From positions 1-50,240 of the forward strand of contig JACVZW010000059.1 in assembly GCA_014654775.1 (NCBI GenBank): 50,240 nucleotides of DNA. The letters are read 5' to 3'. Shown here piece after piece: positions 43,437 to 50,240 of this stretch. Source of the DNA: Paracoccaceae bacterium. Its GTDB lineage: Bacteria; Pseudomonadota; Alphaproteobacteria; Rhodobacterales; Rhodobacteraceae. The notes below the pieces were generated by a model. The model was given only the letters and a program-made list of their open reading frames with translations, was not told the origin of the DNA and did not search any database. How positions within the stretch are numbered: position 1 is the first letter of the stretch; every line of letters starts with the position of its first letter. A program made the translations under genes and the position numbers.

Positions 43437-44885
43437 TTATTCGGGATCGACCCGATAGATCAGCCGTTCGTCGCAGGGCGCGACGCGCAGGATGTTCGTG
43501 GTGCCCTGCACGTTGAAGGGAACGCCTGCCGTCAGCACGATCTGGTCCTTTTCGGTGGCGAAGCCATAGGTGCGCGCCGCGCGAACGGCCGAGATGACAG
43601 CGCCCTTAAAACGGTCCTGCTCTTCGGTGATCACACAATGCGCGCCCCAGGTGAGGGACATGCGGCGGGCGGTTTCCATCAGCGGCGTCAGCGCGATGAT
43701 CGGCACACGGGGCCGTTCGCGGGCGACGAGGGCGACGGTGGTGCCCGATTGCGAGAAGCAGCAGATCGCCTTGATATCGGCGCTTTCGGCGATCTCGCGC
43801 GCGGCGGAGACGATGCCATCGGCGACGGAGGTGCGGTTGACGCTGCGGCTGGCTTCGATGATCTGGCGGTAGACCGGGTCGCTTTCCACGCTGATCGCCA
43901 CGTTGTTCATCGTGGTGACCGCCTCGACCGGGTATTTCCCGGCGGCGGATTCCGCCGACAGCATGACGGCATCTGCGCCTTCATAGATGGCGGTGGCGAC
44001 GTCCGACACCTCGGCCCGGGTGGGCATGGGCGATTCGATCATCGATTCCAGCATCTGGGTGGCGACGATCACGGGTTTGGCCGCCGCGCGCGCGCCGCGC
44101 ACCAGTTTCTTCTGGATCGGGGGCACGGAATGGACAGGCAGTTCCACGCCCAGATCGCCCCGGGCGACCATGATGCCGTCCGACACCTCAAGAATGGCGT
44201 CATAGGCCTTTACGGCGGCGGGCTTTTCGATCTTGGACAGGACGGCGGCGCGGCCCTTGGCAAGGTCCTTCGCCTCGATCACGTCTTCGGGGCGCTGGAC
44301 GAAGGAGAGGGCGAGCCAGTCCACGCCAAGCTCGCAGGCGAATTCCAGATCCTTGCGGTCCTTGTCGGACAGCGCGGCAAGGGGCAGGACGACGTCGGGG
44401 ACGTTCACGCCCTTGCGGTTGGAAATGGTGCCGCCGACCGTCACCGTGCAGTTGGCGAAATCCTTGCCGCAAGTGTCGACGCGCAGGCGGATCTTGCCGT
44501 CATTGACCAGAAGCGAGGAGCCGGGTTCAAGCGCGGCGAAGATTTCGGGGTGCGGGAGTTGCACGCGGGTCGCATCTCCGGGCGTGGGGTCGAGATCCAT
44601 GCGGAAGGCGGCGCCGTCGACCAGCTCTTCGCCCGCTGGATTGGCAAAGGTGCCGACGCGAAGCTTGGGCCCCTGCAGATCGGCGAGGATGGCGATGGGG
44701 CGGCCGGTATCGGCCTCCACCTGCCGGATGATGACATGGCGCGCGCGGATGTCGTCATGCGTGCCGTGCGACATGTTCAGACGGAACACGTCGGCGCCCG
44801 CCTCGAACAGGGCGCGGATGGTTGCGTAATCGCTGGAGGCCGGTCCGAGAGTGGCCACGATCTTGACGTTCCGAAGGCGTCTCAT
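43437..44885 (-). CDS. pyk: Pyruvate kinase
   Basis: 482 residues. KIVATLGPASS at the start, LNMSHGTHDD, ADLQGPKLRVG, the catalytic-lysine region ILSKIEKPAAV-type (VLSKIEKPAAVKAYD), GDLGVELP and TQMLESMI are all present. It makes pyruvate and ATP from phosphoenolpyruvate and ADP. The C-terminal domain is of normal length. The gene is divergent from the N-formylglutamate amidohydrolase-like gene. Confidence 0.98.
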   Translation of the reverse strand: MRRLRNVKIVATLGPASSDYATIRALFEAGADVFRLNMSHGTHDDIRARHVIIRQVEADTGRPIAILADLQGPKLRVGTFANPAGEELVDGAAFRMDLDPTPGDATRVQLPHPEIFAALEPGSSLLVNDGKIRLRVDTCGKDFANCTVTVGGTISNRKGVNVPDVVLPLAALSDKDRKDLEFACELGVDWLALSFVQRPEDVIEAKDLAKGRAAVLSKIEKPAAVKAYDAILEVSDGIMVARGDLGVELPVHSVPPIQKKLVRGARAAAKPVIVATQMLESMIESPMPTRAEVSDVATAIYEGADAVMLSAESAAGKYPVEAVTTMNNVAISVESDPVYRQIIEASRSVNRTSVADGIVSAAREIAESADIKAICCFSQSGTTVALVARERPRVPIIALTPLMETARRMSLTWGAHCVITEEQDRFKGAVISAVRAARTYGFATEKDQIVLTAGVPFNVQGTTNILRVAPCDERLIYRVDPE

Positions 44886-45017
44886 ATGCCTCGTTCCTTA
44901 TGCAGTTCTTCGTTTTGTCGTGGGCCGAGGCGGGTTATGGCGCAATCGGGGGCCTGCCGCAACTGGCGGTTTCCCTTTCGTCAGAATAAATGACGAATTC
45001 ATGAAGGCGGCAGGGGG

Positions 45018-45764
45018 TTGGCGGGGGTGTGTGCGTATCGGATCATCGGGGAGGGGCGGCCGGGGCGCTGGCTGGTGACCTGCGACCATGCGACGAACCT
45101 TGTGCCGGACTGGGTGGCGGGGGGTGATCTGGGGATCGGGCCTGCCGACATGGGCCGCCATATCGCCTATGACATCGGTGCGGCGGGGGTGGCCGAGGCG
45201 CTGGGTGCGGCGCTGGACAGCCCTGTGGTGCTGTCGGATTTCTCGCGCCTCGTGATCGATCCGAACCGGGGCGAGGATGACCCGACGCTGGTGATGAAGC
45301 TGTATGATGGAACGATCATCCCGGCCAATCGGCATATCGGCGAAGCGGGGGTGGCAGAGCGGCTGGAGCGGCTGTATCGCCCCTATCACGATGCGCTTGC
45401 GCGGTTGGCGGGGCGGCGGCCCGATGTGGTGATCGTGGCGATCCACTCCTTTACCCCCTGCCTGAAGGGACGCAGCCCCCGGCCATGGCATGTGGGGGTG
45501 CTGCATTCGCATATGGACGAACGTTTGAGCCGCGCCCTGATCGACGTGCTGCGCGCCGAGCCGGACCTGTGCGTGGGGGATAACGAGCCCTATAGCGGGC
45601 ATCTGCCGGGGGATGCGATCGATCGGCATGCGCTGCGCTGGGGGCGGCAGAACACGCTGGTCGAGCTGCGCAACGATCTGATCGGGACGGCGGCGGCGCA
45701 GGCGGCATGGGGCGCGCGGTTGGCGCCGCTGCTGGAACGGGCGCTGACGCGGGTGGATGGTTAA
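45018..45764 (+). CDS. N-formylglutamate amidohydrolase family protein
   Basis: 248 residues from a TTG at 45018; a GTG at 45027 is an equally good start. Family motifs: TCDHATN near residue 20, FSRLVIDPNRGEDD and VAIHSFTP. Characterised members hydrolyse N-formylglutamate in histidine degradation, but no hut genes are visible here, so the substrate is open. It is divergent from pyk and precedes the third RTX gene. Confidence 0.86.
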   Translation: MAGVCAYRIIGEGRPGRWLVTCDHATNLVPDWVAGGDLGIGPADMGRHIAYDIGAAGVAEALGAALDSPVVLSDFSRLVIDPNRGEDDPTLVMKLYDGTIIPANRHIGEAGVAERLERLYRPYHDALARLAGRRPDVVIVAIHSFTPCLKGRSPRPWHVGVLHSHMDERLSRALIDVLRAEPDLCVGDNEPYSGHLPGDAIDRHALRWGRQNTLVELRNDLIGTAAAQAAWGARLAPLLERALTRVDG

Positions 45765-45901
45765 TTGGCGCAGGGACTGCCCCAGATCGCGGGGCAGCCT
45801 GCGCCAGTGTTTCGTGATGGCGTCCAGTTTCGAGTCAAGTTTGACAGAACCGAAGTTCGAATTCTTCTTTGTCTGCGTCTTTCGATTGTACGAGTGCTGT
45901 C

Positions 45902-46918
45902 ATGGGTATGATTCTTCTTCTCGCTTTGGTCCCGGTTGCCCTTGCAGGGCTGTTCGCTGGGGGGGACGACGACCCAGAGGTGGTGGCCGCACTTCCGCCT
46001 GATGAGGATGGCGGCGGCGATGATGGCGGCAGCACTGGTGGCGGCAATGGTGAGGCCGACGTTCTGATCGGCGGCCCAAGGGCGAATGTGCTGACCGGGG
46101 ATGCAGAGCAGGATCTGATCGCGGGCTTTGCAGAGAATGACACGCTGTCCGGGCTTGGTGGAAACGATCTGATCGTCGGGGATTCCGGGGCGGATTCGCT
46201 GTCAGGCGGTGATGGGGCCGATCTGCTGCTGGGCGGCACGGGCAACGATACCCTGAACGGTGGTGCCGATGATGACGCGCTTAACGGCGGCACGGGGGAT
46301 GACGTGCTGGATGGCGGGGACGGCGACGATTACCTGATCGACGTCAACGGCGGCGACCCCGAGACCGGAGGCAATATCCTGCGGGGCGGGGCCGGGAACG
46401 ATGTCATCGTCGGCTGGAAAGCCGCGCCCGGCACGGCGCGCGACCCGCTATCCGGCGCGGACCCAAATTCTGCGATCATCGCGCCGATGGAAGAGGTGTT
46501 CGGTTCCCAGACGGCAAGCTTTAACCAGATGATCCGGAACAACAGCCTGACCACGGATAACGGCAGAAGCTTCGACCGGATGGAAGGTGGCACGGGCGAT
46601 GACACGCTGCTGGGTGACCGGGGCGACCTTATGCTTGGCGGCGAGGGGGCGGATGTCTTTTCCGTCCTTGCACCGCCGCAGCCGGACGATCCGGACGACG
46701 CGGGCTTTGGCTTTGTCGCGGGGATCGCGGATTTTGAGCCGGGCTTGGACAGGCTGCAAATCCAGACGGATTCGGTCGACCCCTTCACCTTGCGGGTCGA
46801 TGCCGATCAGGATGGTCTGTGGATCGTGTTCAACGGGCGGGATGTGGCCTTGCTGACCGGGCTGCAGCAAGGCGATGTGGTCGCCGGGGATATCGAGGTG
46901 CTGCGTCTCACGGCGTGA
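45902..46918 (+). CDS. Short RTX calcium-binding repeat protein with N-terminal hydrophobic segment (copy 3)
   Basis: 338 residues from the ATG at 45902. The hydrophobic start MGMILLLALVPVALAGLF has no basic residue and is followed by GGDDDPE. The RTX nonapeptides lie at about 60-140, with a second short block around 225-250 after a non-repeat insert. The C-terminus has the shared IADFEPGLDRL motif and ends LRLTA. No ribosome site is obvious before the ATG. It is 63 bp before the DUF1244 gene and both read the same way. Confidence 0.83.
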   Translation: MGMILLLALVPVALAGLFAGGDDDPEVVAALPPDEDGGGDDGGSTGGGNGEADVLIGGPRANVLTGDAEQDLIAGFAENDTLSGLGGNDLIVGDSGADSLSGGDGADLLLGGTGNDTLNGGADDDALNGGTGDDVLDGGDGDDYLIDVNGGDPETGGNILRGGAGNDVIVGWKAAPGTARDPLSGADPNSAIIAPMEEVFGSQTASFNQMIRNNSLTTDNGRSFDRMEGGTGDDTLLGDRGDLMLGGEGADVFSVLAPPQPDDPDDAGFGFVAGIADFEPGLDRLQIQTDSVDPFTLRVDADQDGLWIVFNGRDVALLTGLQQGDVVAGDIEVLRLTA

Positions 46919-46980
46919 TGCGGGCTCTGGTCCTTTGAGGCGTTGCGGGGCATTCTGCGGGAAACGACAGGAGGCCCGCG

Positions 46981-47301
46981 ATGACCCAGACCATGCCCGA
47001 GATTGATGACGCGACAATGCAGGCCCTTGAGGCAGCCGCCTATCGGCGGCTGCGTGACCATTTGCGCACCCGCACCGACGTGCAGAACATCGACCTGATG
47101 AACCTTGCCGGTTTCTGCCGCAACTGCCTGAGCCGCTGGATGGCCGAGGCCGCCGAAGAGGCGGGTGTGACGCTGGGCAAGGAAGAGGCGAAGACGCTGG
47201 TCTATGGGATGCCCTATGACGCGTGGAAGGCCCAGCATCAGGCCGAGGCGAGCGAGGCGCAAAAGGCGGCCTTCACCGAATCTTTCAAGACCCACGGCTA
47301 G
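46981..47301 (+). CDS. DUF1244 family protein
   Basis: 106 residues, with AGGAGG upstream of the ATG. The family hallmark GFCRNCLSRW sits near residue 45, followed by VYGMPYDAWKAQHQ. DUF1244 proteins are small and helical with unknown function. It is placed between two RTX genes of the same orientation, which may mean cotranscription. Confidence 0.9.
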   Translation: MTQTMPEIDDATMQALEAAAYRRLRDHLRTRTDVQNIDLMNLAGFCRNCLSRWMAEAAEEAGVTLGKEEAKTLVYGMPYDAWKAQHQAEASEAQKAAFTESFKTHG

Positions 47302-47428
47302 GCCGTTCTGCCCGACCTCGGCGCAGACGGGGTTGGAAAACTGTCCCCGATTCAGAAAGCGTTTCCGCGCAGACCATGGAATTGTTTCGAAATTCTTTCG
47401 CTTTCGTCGCTTTTCGAAAAAGAAATTT

Positions 47429-47465
47429 GTCCGAATCAACCTGGGAATGTCAGTTTAATTCGGAC
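47429..47465. repeat. Inverted repeat upstream of RTX copy 4
   Basis: 8-bp perfect arms GTCCGAAT / ATTCGGAC separated by 21 bp in an AT-rich stretch, 30 bp before the start of the fourth RTX gene. It could be an operator or a weak hairpin after the DUF1244 gene. Confidence 0.4.
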
Positions 47466-47494
47466 GTTTTGTTCCAAGTTTCTGGGGTGTGGTG

Positions 47495-48754
47495 ATGAGT
47501 GCGCTTTTGCTTCTGTTGGCGGGGATGCCGCTGTTTTCGGCGATGGGTGGCGATGACGATGACGCCGCTGCCGACGATGTCTTCTCTGAAGATGGGAATG
47601 GTCCGGACGAGGCTTCGTCCAGAAACGGGGGCGAACTGTCGTCGCCGCTGGACGTGGCCATGTCGCAGGCGGATCAGAACCTGAACGGCACGAATGGGAA
47701 CGACCGGCTGTTCGGACAGGATGGCAATGACACCCTTCAGGGCCGGGGCGGGAACGATTTCCTGCAGGGCGGCGATGACAATGACCGTATCTATGGCGGA
47801 GACGGCAACGACACCGGGCTGGGCGGCGCGGGGAATGACCTGCTGCTGGGGCAGGCCGGAAACGACATCCTGACGGGCGGCATCGGTGCCGACAGTCTGT
47901 TCGGGGGCGAGGATGCCGACGAACTGAGCGGCGGCGCGGGCGACGATCTGGTCGCTGGCGGCGCAGGCAACGACCTGCTGCTGGGTGGCGCGGGCAATGA
48001 CACCATGGCCGACGGTCTGGGTAAGGATACGCTCTTTGGCGGGGCAGGGAATGACTCTGTCGCGGCGCTTGCCGACGAAGATGTGGATGCCTTCTATATG
48101 GGTGTCGGGAATGACCAGTTCAGCGGCGCGACGGATGGCAGCGGCAACTTGGCGCGCGGCGGTGCGGGCAGAGACACGCTTGAAGGCGGGGCAGGCAATG
48201 ACACCCTGTTCGGGGAGACCGGCCTTGACGAACTGTCCGGCGGCGCGGGGAATGATGTCCTGAACGGCGGGTTCGGCTCTGACCTGCTGGATGGCGGAGC
48301 GGGGACCGATACGCTTTTGGGCGGTGTCGGGAATGACACGATGATCGGCGGTGCCGACAATGACAGCCTAAGCGGCGGGGCGGGCAATGACGTGCTCTAT
48401 GGCACCAATCTGCCGGACGCCACGCAGCGCACAGCGACGGGGACCGACACGCTGGATGGTGGGGCCGGGAACGACATCCTGTTCGGTGACGGATCGGACC
48501 GCATCACCTTGGGCGCGGGCGAAGACGAGCTTTTTGCCGCGACTCCTTCCAACATGGTGGTGACGGATTTCAACCCGGCCGAGGATTCGATCGAGATCGG
48601 CTATCTGGGCGCGACCCAGCCGACGCTGACCTTGCAGCAGGTCGATGGGGCTGTGGTGGTGCAATTGAACGGCGAAGCCGCGCTGCGACTGGAAGGACAG
48701 ACCCTTGCCGCCGTGCAGCCGGTGACCTTCGTCTTCACGCGGTTGACGGCCTGA
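47495..48754 (+). CDS. Short RTX calcium-binding repeat protein with N-terminal hydrophobic segment (copy 4)
   Basis: 419 residues from the ATG at 47495 (GTG two codons earlier is in frame). The start [17 protein letters not shown] has no basic residue and is followed by GGDDDD and an acidic linker. It is the richest copy, with about seventeen nonapeptide repeats in two blocks (about 64-190 and 222-350) broken by a short non-repeat part. The C-terminus has the shared [11 protein letters not shown] motif and ends TRLTA, matching copy 3. The stop is 16 bp from the end of the convergent aminotransferase gene. Confidence 0.86.
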   Translation: MSALLLLLAGMPLFSAMGGDDDDAAADDVFSEDGNGPDEASSRNGGELSSPLDVAMSQADQNLNGTNGNDRLFGQDGNDTLQGRGGNDFLQGGDDNDRIYGGDGNDTGLGGAGNDLLLGQAGNDILTGGIGADSLFGGEDADELSGGAGDDLVAGGAGNDLLLGGAGNDTMADGLGKDTLFGGAGNDSVAALADEDVDAFYMGVGNDQFSGATDGSGNLARGGAGRDTLEGGAGNDTLFGETGLDELSGGAGNDVLNGGFGSDLLDGGAGTDTLLGGVGNDTMIGGADNDSLSGGAGNDVLYGTNLPDATQRTATGTDTLDGGAGNDILFGDGSDRITLGAGEDELFAATPSNMVVTDFNPAEDSIEIGYLGATQPTLTLQQVDGAVVVQLNGEAALRLEGQTLAAVQPVTFVFTRLTA

Positions 48755-48769
48755 CGGGCGCGGCGGCGG

Positions 48770-49630
48770 TCAGACCGCCGCCTTGCGCATCTCGTCGATG
48801 TAAAGCTCGCGCAGGCGGGTGGCGACGGGGCCGGGTTTCCCGGTCCCGATCGCCGCGCCGTCAATCTCGACCACGGGCATGACGAAGATGGTGGCGGCGG
48901 TGGCAAAGGCCTCGTCGGCCTGCTTCACCTCGTCCACGGTGAAGGGGCGTTCCTCCACCTCGAACTGCGCTTCGGCGGCGAAGCGGAGGACGGCGGTGCG
49001 GGTGATCCCGTGCAAGATGTCGTTGGACAGCTGCCGCGTGATGATGCGGTTGCCCTTGATGATATAGGCGTTGTTCGACGTGCCTTCGGTCACGACGCCA
49101 TCCTCGACCATCCAGCTGTCATCCACCCCGGCCTTCTTGGCCATCATCTTGGCCATGGACGGATAAAGAAGCTGCACCGTCTTGATGTCGCGGCGGCCCC
49201 AGCGGATGTCGGGCACCGAGATGACCTTGAAGCCGGTCTTGGCGGCGGGGGCATCGGCGAGGTTGGGGATATCCTGCGTGAAGGCGACGATGGTGGGTTT
49301 CACCGACCCGTCGGGAAAGACGAAGGACCGGTCGCCGGGATTTCCACGCGTGACCTGCAGGTAGATCATCCCCTGATTGATGCCATTCAGGCGCACCAAT
49401 TCGCGGTGCATCTGGATCAGGTCGGCGTCCGAGCAGGGGGCCTGCATCTCCAACTCATCAAGGCTGCGGTGAAGGCGGCGGGTGTGGCCGTCGAAATCCA
49501 CCAGCTTGCCGTCGAGGACGGAGGTCACCTCATAAACCCCGTCCGCCATCAGAAAGCCCCGGTCAAAGACCGAGACGGTCGCCTGATCCTCGGGCAGATA
49601 GGTGCCGTTGACATAGACGGTGCGGGTCAT
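48770..49630 (-). CDS. dat: D-amino-acid transaminase (class IV aminotransferase)
   Basis: 286 residues from the ATG at 49630, with GAGGAA 6 nt upstream. Fold-type IV PLP enzyme: the Schiff-base lysine is K150 in RRDIKTVQLL and E182 in TEGTSNN binds the PLP nitrogen. It starts with VYVNGTYLPEDQATVSVFDRG, common to Dat. It interconverts D-alanine and D-glutamate, so it can feed peptidoglycan; branched-chain or aminodeoxychorismate activity is less likely given RGF and the D-amino-acid-type motifs. Confidence 0.9.
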   Translation of the reverse strand: MTRTVYVNGTYLPEDQATVSVFDRGFLMADGVYEVTSVLDGKLVDFDGHTRRLHRSLDELEMQAPCSDADLIQMHRELVRLNGINQGMIYLQVTRGNPGDRSFVFPDGSVKPTIVAFTQDIPNLADAPAAKTGFKVISVPDIRWGRRDIKTVQLLYPSMAKMMAKKAGVDDSWMVEDGVVTEGTSNNAYIIKGNRIITRQLSNDILHGITRTAVLRFAAEAQFEVEERPFTVDEVKQADEAFATAATIFVMPVVEIDGAAIGTGKPGPVATRLRELYIDEMRKAAV

Positions 49631-49662
49631 GGGGTTCCTCAAACTCTGGCGAAATAGCTTGG

Positions 49663-49998
49663 CTAATCCTGCTTGCCGGCATCTTTCATGTATGCGTTGC
49701 CTTGTCCAATGAAGAAGTCTGCAAGTTCGTCCGGACTGTTCTCAAACCAAAGCGCACCATCCGACGAAGATGGGTCGACTACAGCATTACCGAAGGAGCC
49801 AAACATGACTTCCTCCGACATTTGAGGATCGACAGAAGCAGATCGCTTTGCACGCCTTACCTGCATCCAAACAAAACCCACTTTCTCCTTAATCATACGA
49901 TTGGGTATTGAGATCGCTCCCGTAAATTTATCTTCGACTTTCCAGCCACTTAGAAAACCTTGTGACACCCTAACTCGCAACCCATCAAACAAAATCAT
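49663..49998 (-). CDS. AT-rich orphan protein, unknown
   Basis: 111 residues with no recognised domain, signal peptide or membrane helix. Its codons are clearly poorer in GC than all neighbours, suggesting recent acquisition. The ATG at 49998 lacks a good ribosome site. It lies between the D-amino-acid transaminase gene and a dipeptide epimerase, 6 bp after the latter's stop, so it may be cotranscribed. It could be a spurious frame, but its length in an AT-rich stretch speaks for a real gene. Confidence 0.55.
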   Translation of the reverse strand: MILFDGLRVRVSQGFLSGWKVEDKFTGAISIPNRMIKEKVGFVWMQVRRAKRSASVDPQMSEEVMFGSFGNAVVDPSSSDGALWFENSPDELADFFIGQGNAYMKDAGKQD

Positions 49999-50004
49999 GA
50001 ACGA

Positions 50005-50240
50005 TTAACCCCACAACTCGAACTTTGGCGGATGAACGCAGCCGTGACTATACTCTAGTGTATGGTCTCGGTCGCGGGCCAAAAGGAGGGGGCCGTCGAG
50101 ATCGGTGAAGCTGGCGGCCTGCGCGGGCAGGATCGCCGGGGCCATCGCCAGCGAGGTGCCGACCATGCAACCCACCATAAGGGGCAGGCCCGCCGCGCGG
50201 GCGGCATCCACCATCAGCAGCGCTTCGGTCAGGCCGCCTG
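50005..50240 (-). CDS. Dipeptide (L-Ala-D/L-Glu) epimerase, C-terminal end
   Basis: The last 77 or so codons of an enolase-superfamily protein, running off the right edge. GGLTEALLMVDAA and GCMVGTSLAMAPA, then DLDGPLLL and VHPPKF near the stop, are the C-terminal motifs of dipeptide epimerases, which recycle murein peptides. Only the C-terminal barrel strands are visible, so the substrate cannot be confirmed. Close to a D-amino-acid transaminase gene, a peptidoglycan-peptide role is reasonable. Confidence 0.8.
   Translation of the reverse strand, partial: GGLTEALLMVDAARAAGLPLMVGCMVGTSLAMAPAILPAQAASFTDLDGPLLLARDRDHTLEYSHGCVHPPKFELWG

Noticed and set aside
43638-44993. 451-codon plus-strand open frame
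   Set aside because: Shadow of pyk with no domain content.
45841-45870. Perfect TTGACA as promoter of RTX copy 3
   Set aside because: No acceptable -10 hexamer 16-19 bp downstream.
47690-48560. Direct-repeat DNA that could suggest a satellite or CRISPR array
   Set aside because: The periodicity is 27 bp and in frame, explained by RTX nonapeptide codons; there are no spacers.

Overview
This 50-kb stretch looks like chromosome of a GC-rich alphaproteobacterium, most probably Rhodobacterales. The pointers are the DUF1523 and DUF1244 proteins, several short calcium-binding RTX proteins, the GAGTATTT intergenic element, and the gene content around pnp, rpsO, pheST and rplT/rpmI. The genus cannot be resolved from sequence reading alone. 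No tRNA, rRNA, CRISPR or complete mobile element was seen.

Region 1 (1-18 kb) is a surface-glycan locus of lower and more variable GC, bordered on the left by the 5' end of an IS3-type transposase gene. It holds a polytopic membrane protein, a GT-B-type glycosyltransferase-like protein, a tightly coupled hisH-like/NeuD-like/hisF-like/WbpG-like set, and a large glucosyltransferase-like membrane protein. It also holds a DegT/DnrJ aminotransferase coupled to an odd iron-sulfur-type GMC oxidoreductase, and a GT2/asparagine-synthase-like/methyltransferase/GtrA operon. A sugar-formyltransferase-like protein and a FlaA1/CapD-type UDP-sugar 4,6-dehydratase complete it. The inferred logic is: the dehydratase makes a 4-keto sugar, an aminotransferase aminates it, the NeuD-like enzyme acylates it, WbpG with HisH/HisF converts an N-acetyl to an acetamidino group, and formyl, amide and methyl decorations may follow. 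GT2 and GtrA suggest lipid-linked sugar transfer across the membrane.

Region 2 (18-28 kb) carries the housekeeping genes pnp, rpsO, truB, pgsA, moaD and moaE. Three things interrupt the usual truB-rpsO-pnp neighbourhood: a soluble chemoreceptor-like protein with two FixL-type PAS domains, a first RTX protein, and a fluoroacetate-dehalogenase-like hydrolase.

Region 3 (27-36 kb) has a P1-family peptidase, a zinc-ribbon protein, an L,D-transpeptidase lipoprotein, a cupin, panB-panC, an M20 deacylase, two small membrane proteins and a choline-dehydrogenase-like GMC oxidoreductase.

Region 4 (36-50 kb) has pheT, pheS, rplT, rpmI and pyk, again interrupted by opposite-strand genes. These include a second RTX protein, and the third and fourth RTX genes flank a DUF1244 gene. 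A D-amino-acid aminotransferase, an AT-rich orphan and the 3' end of a dipeptide epimerase close the window.

The most unusual signals are four related short RTX proteins, all on the plus strand, each with an uncharged N-terminal hydrophobic segment followed by an Asp-rich stretch. Next are the chemoreceptor with two candidate heme PAS domains and the ferredoxin-like cysteine motif in the glycan-locus GMC protein.
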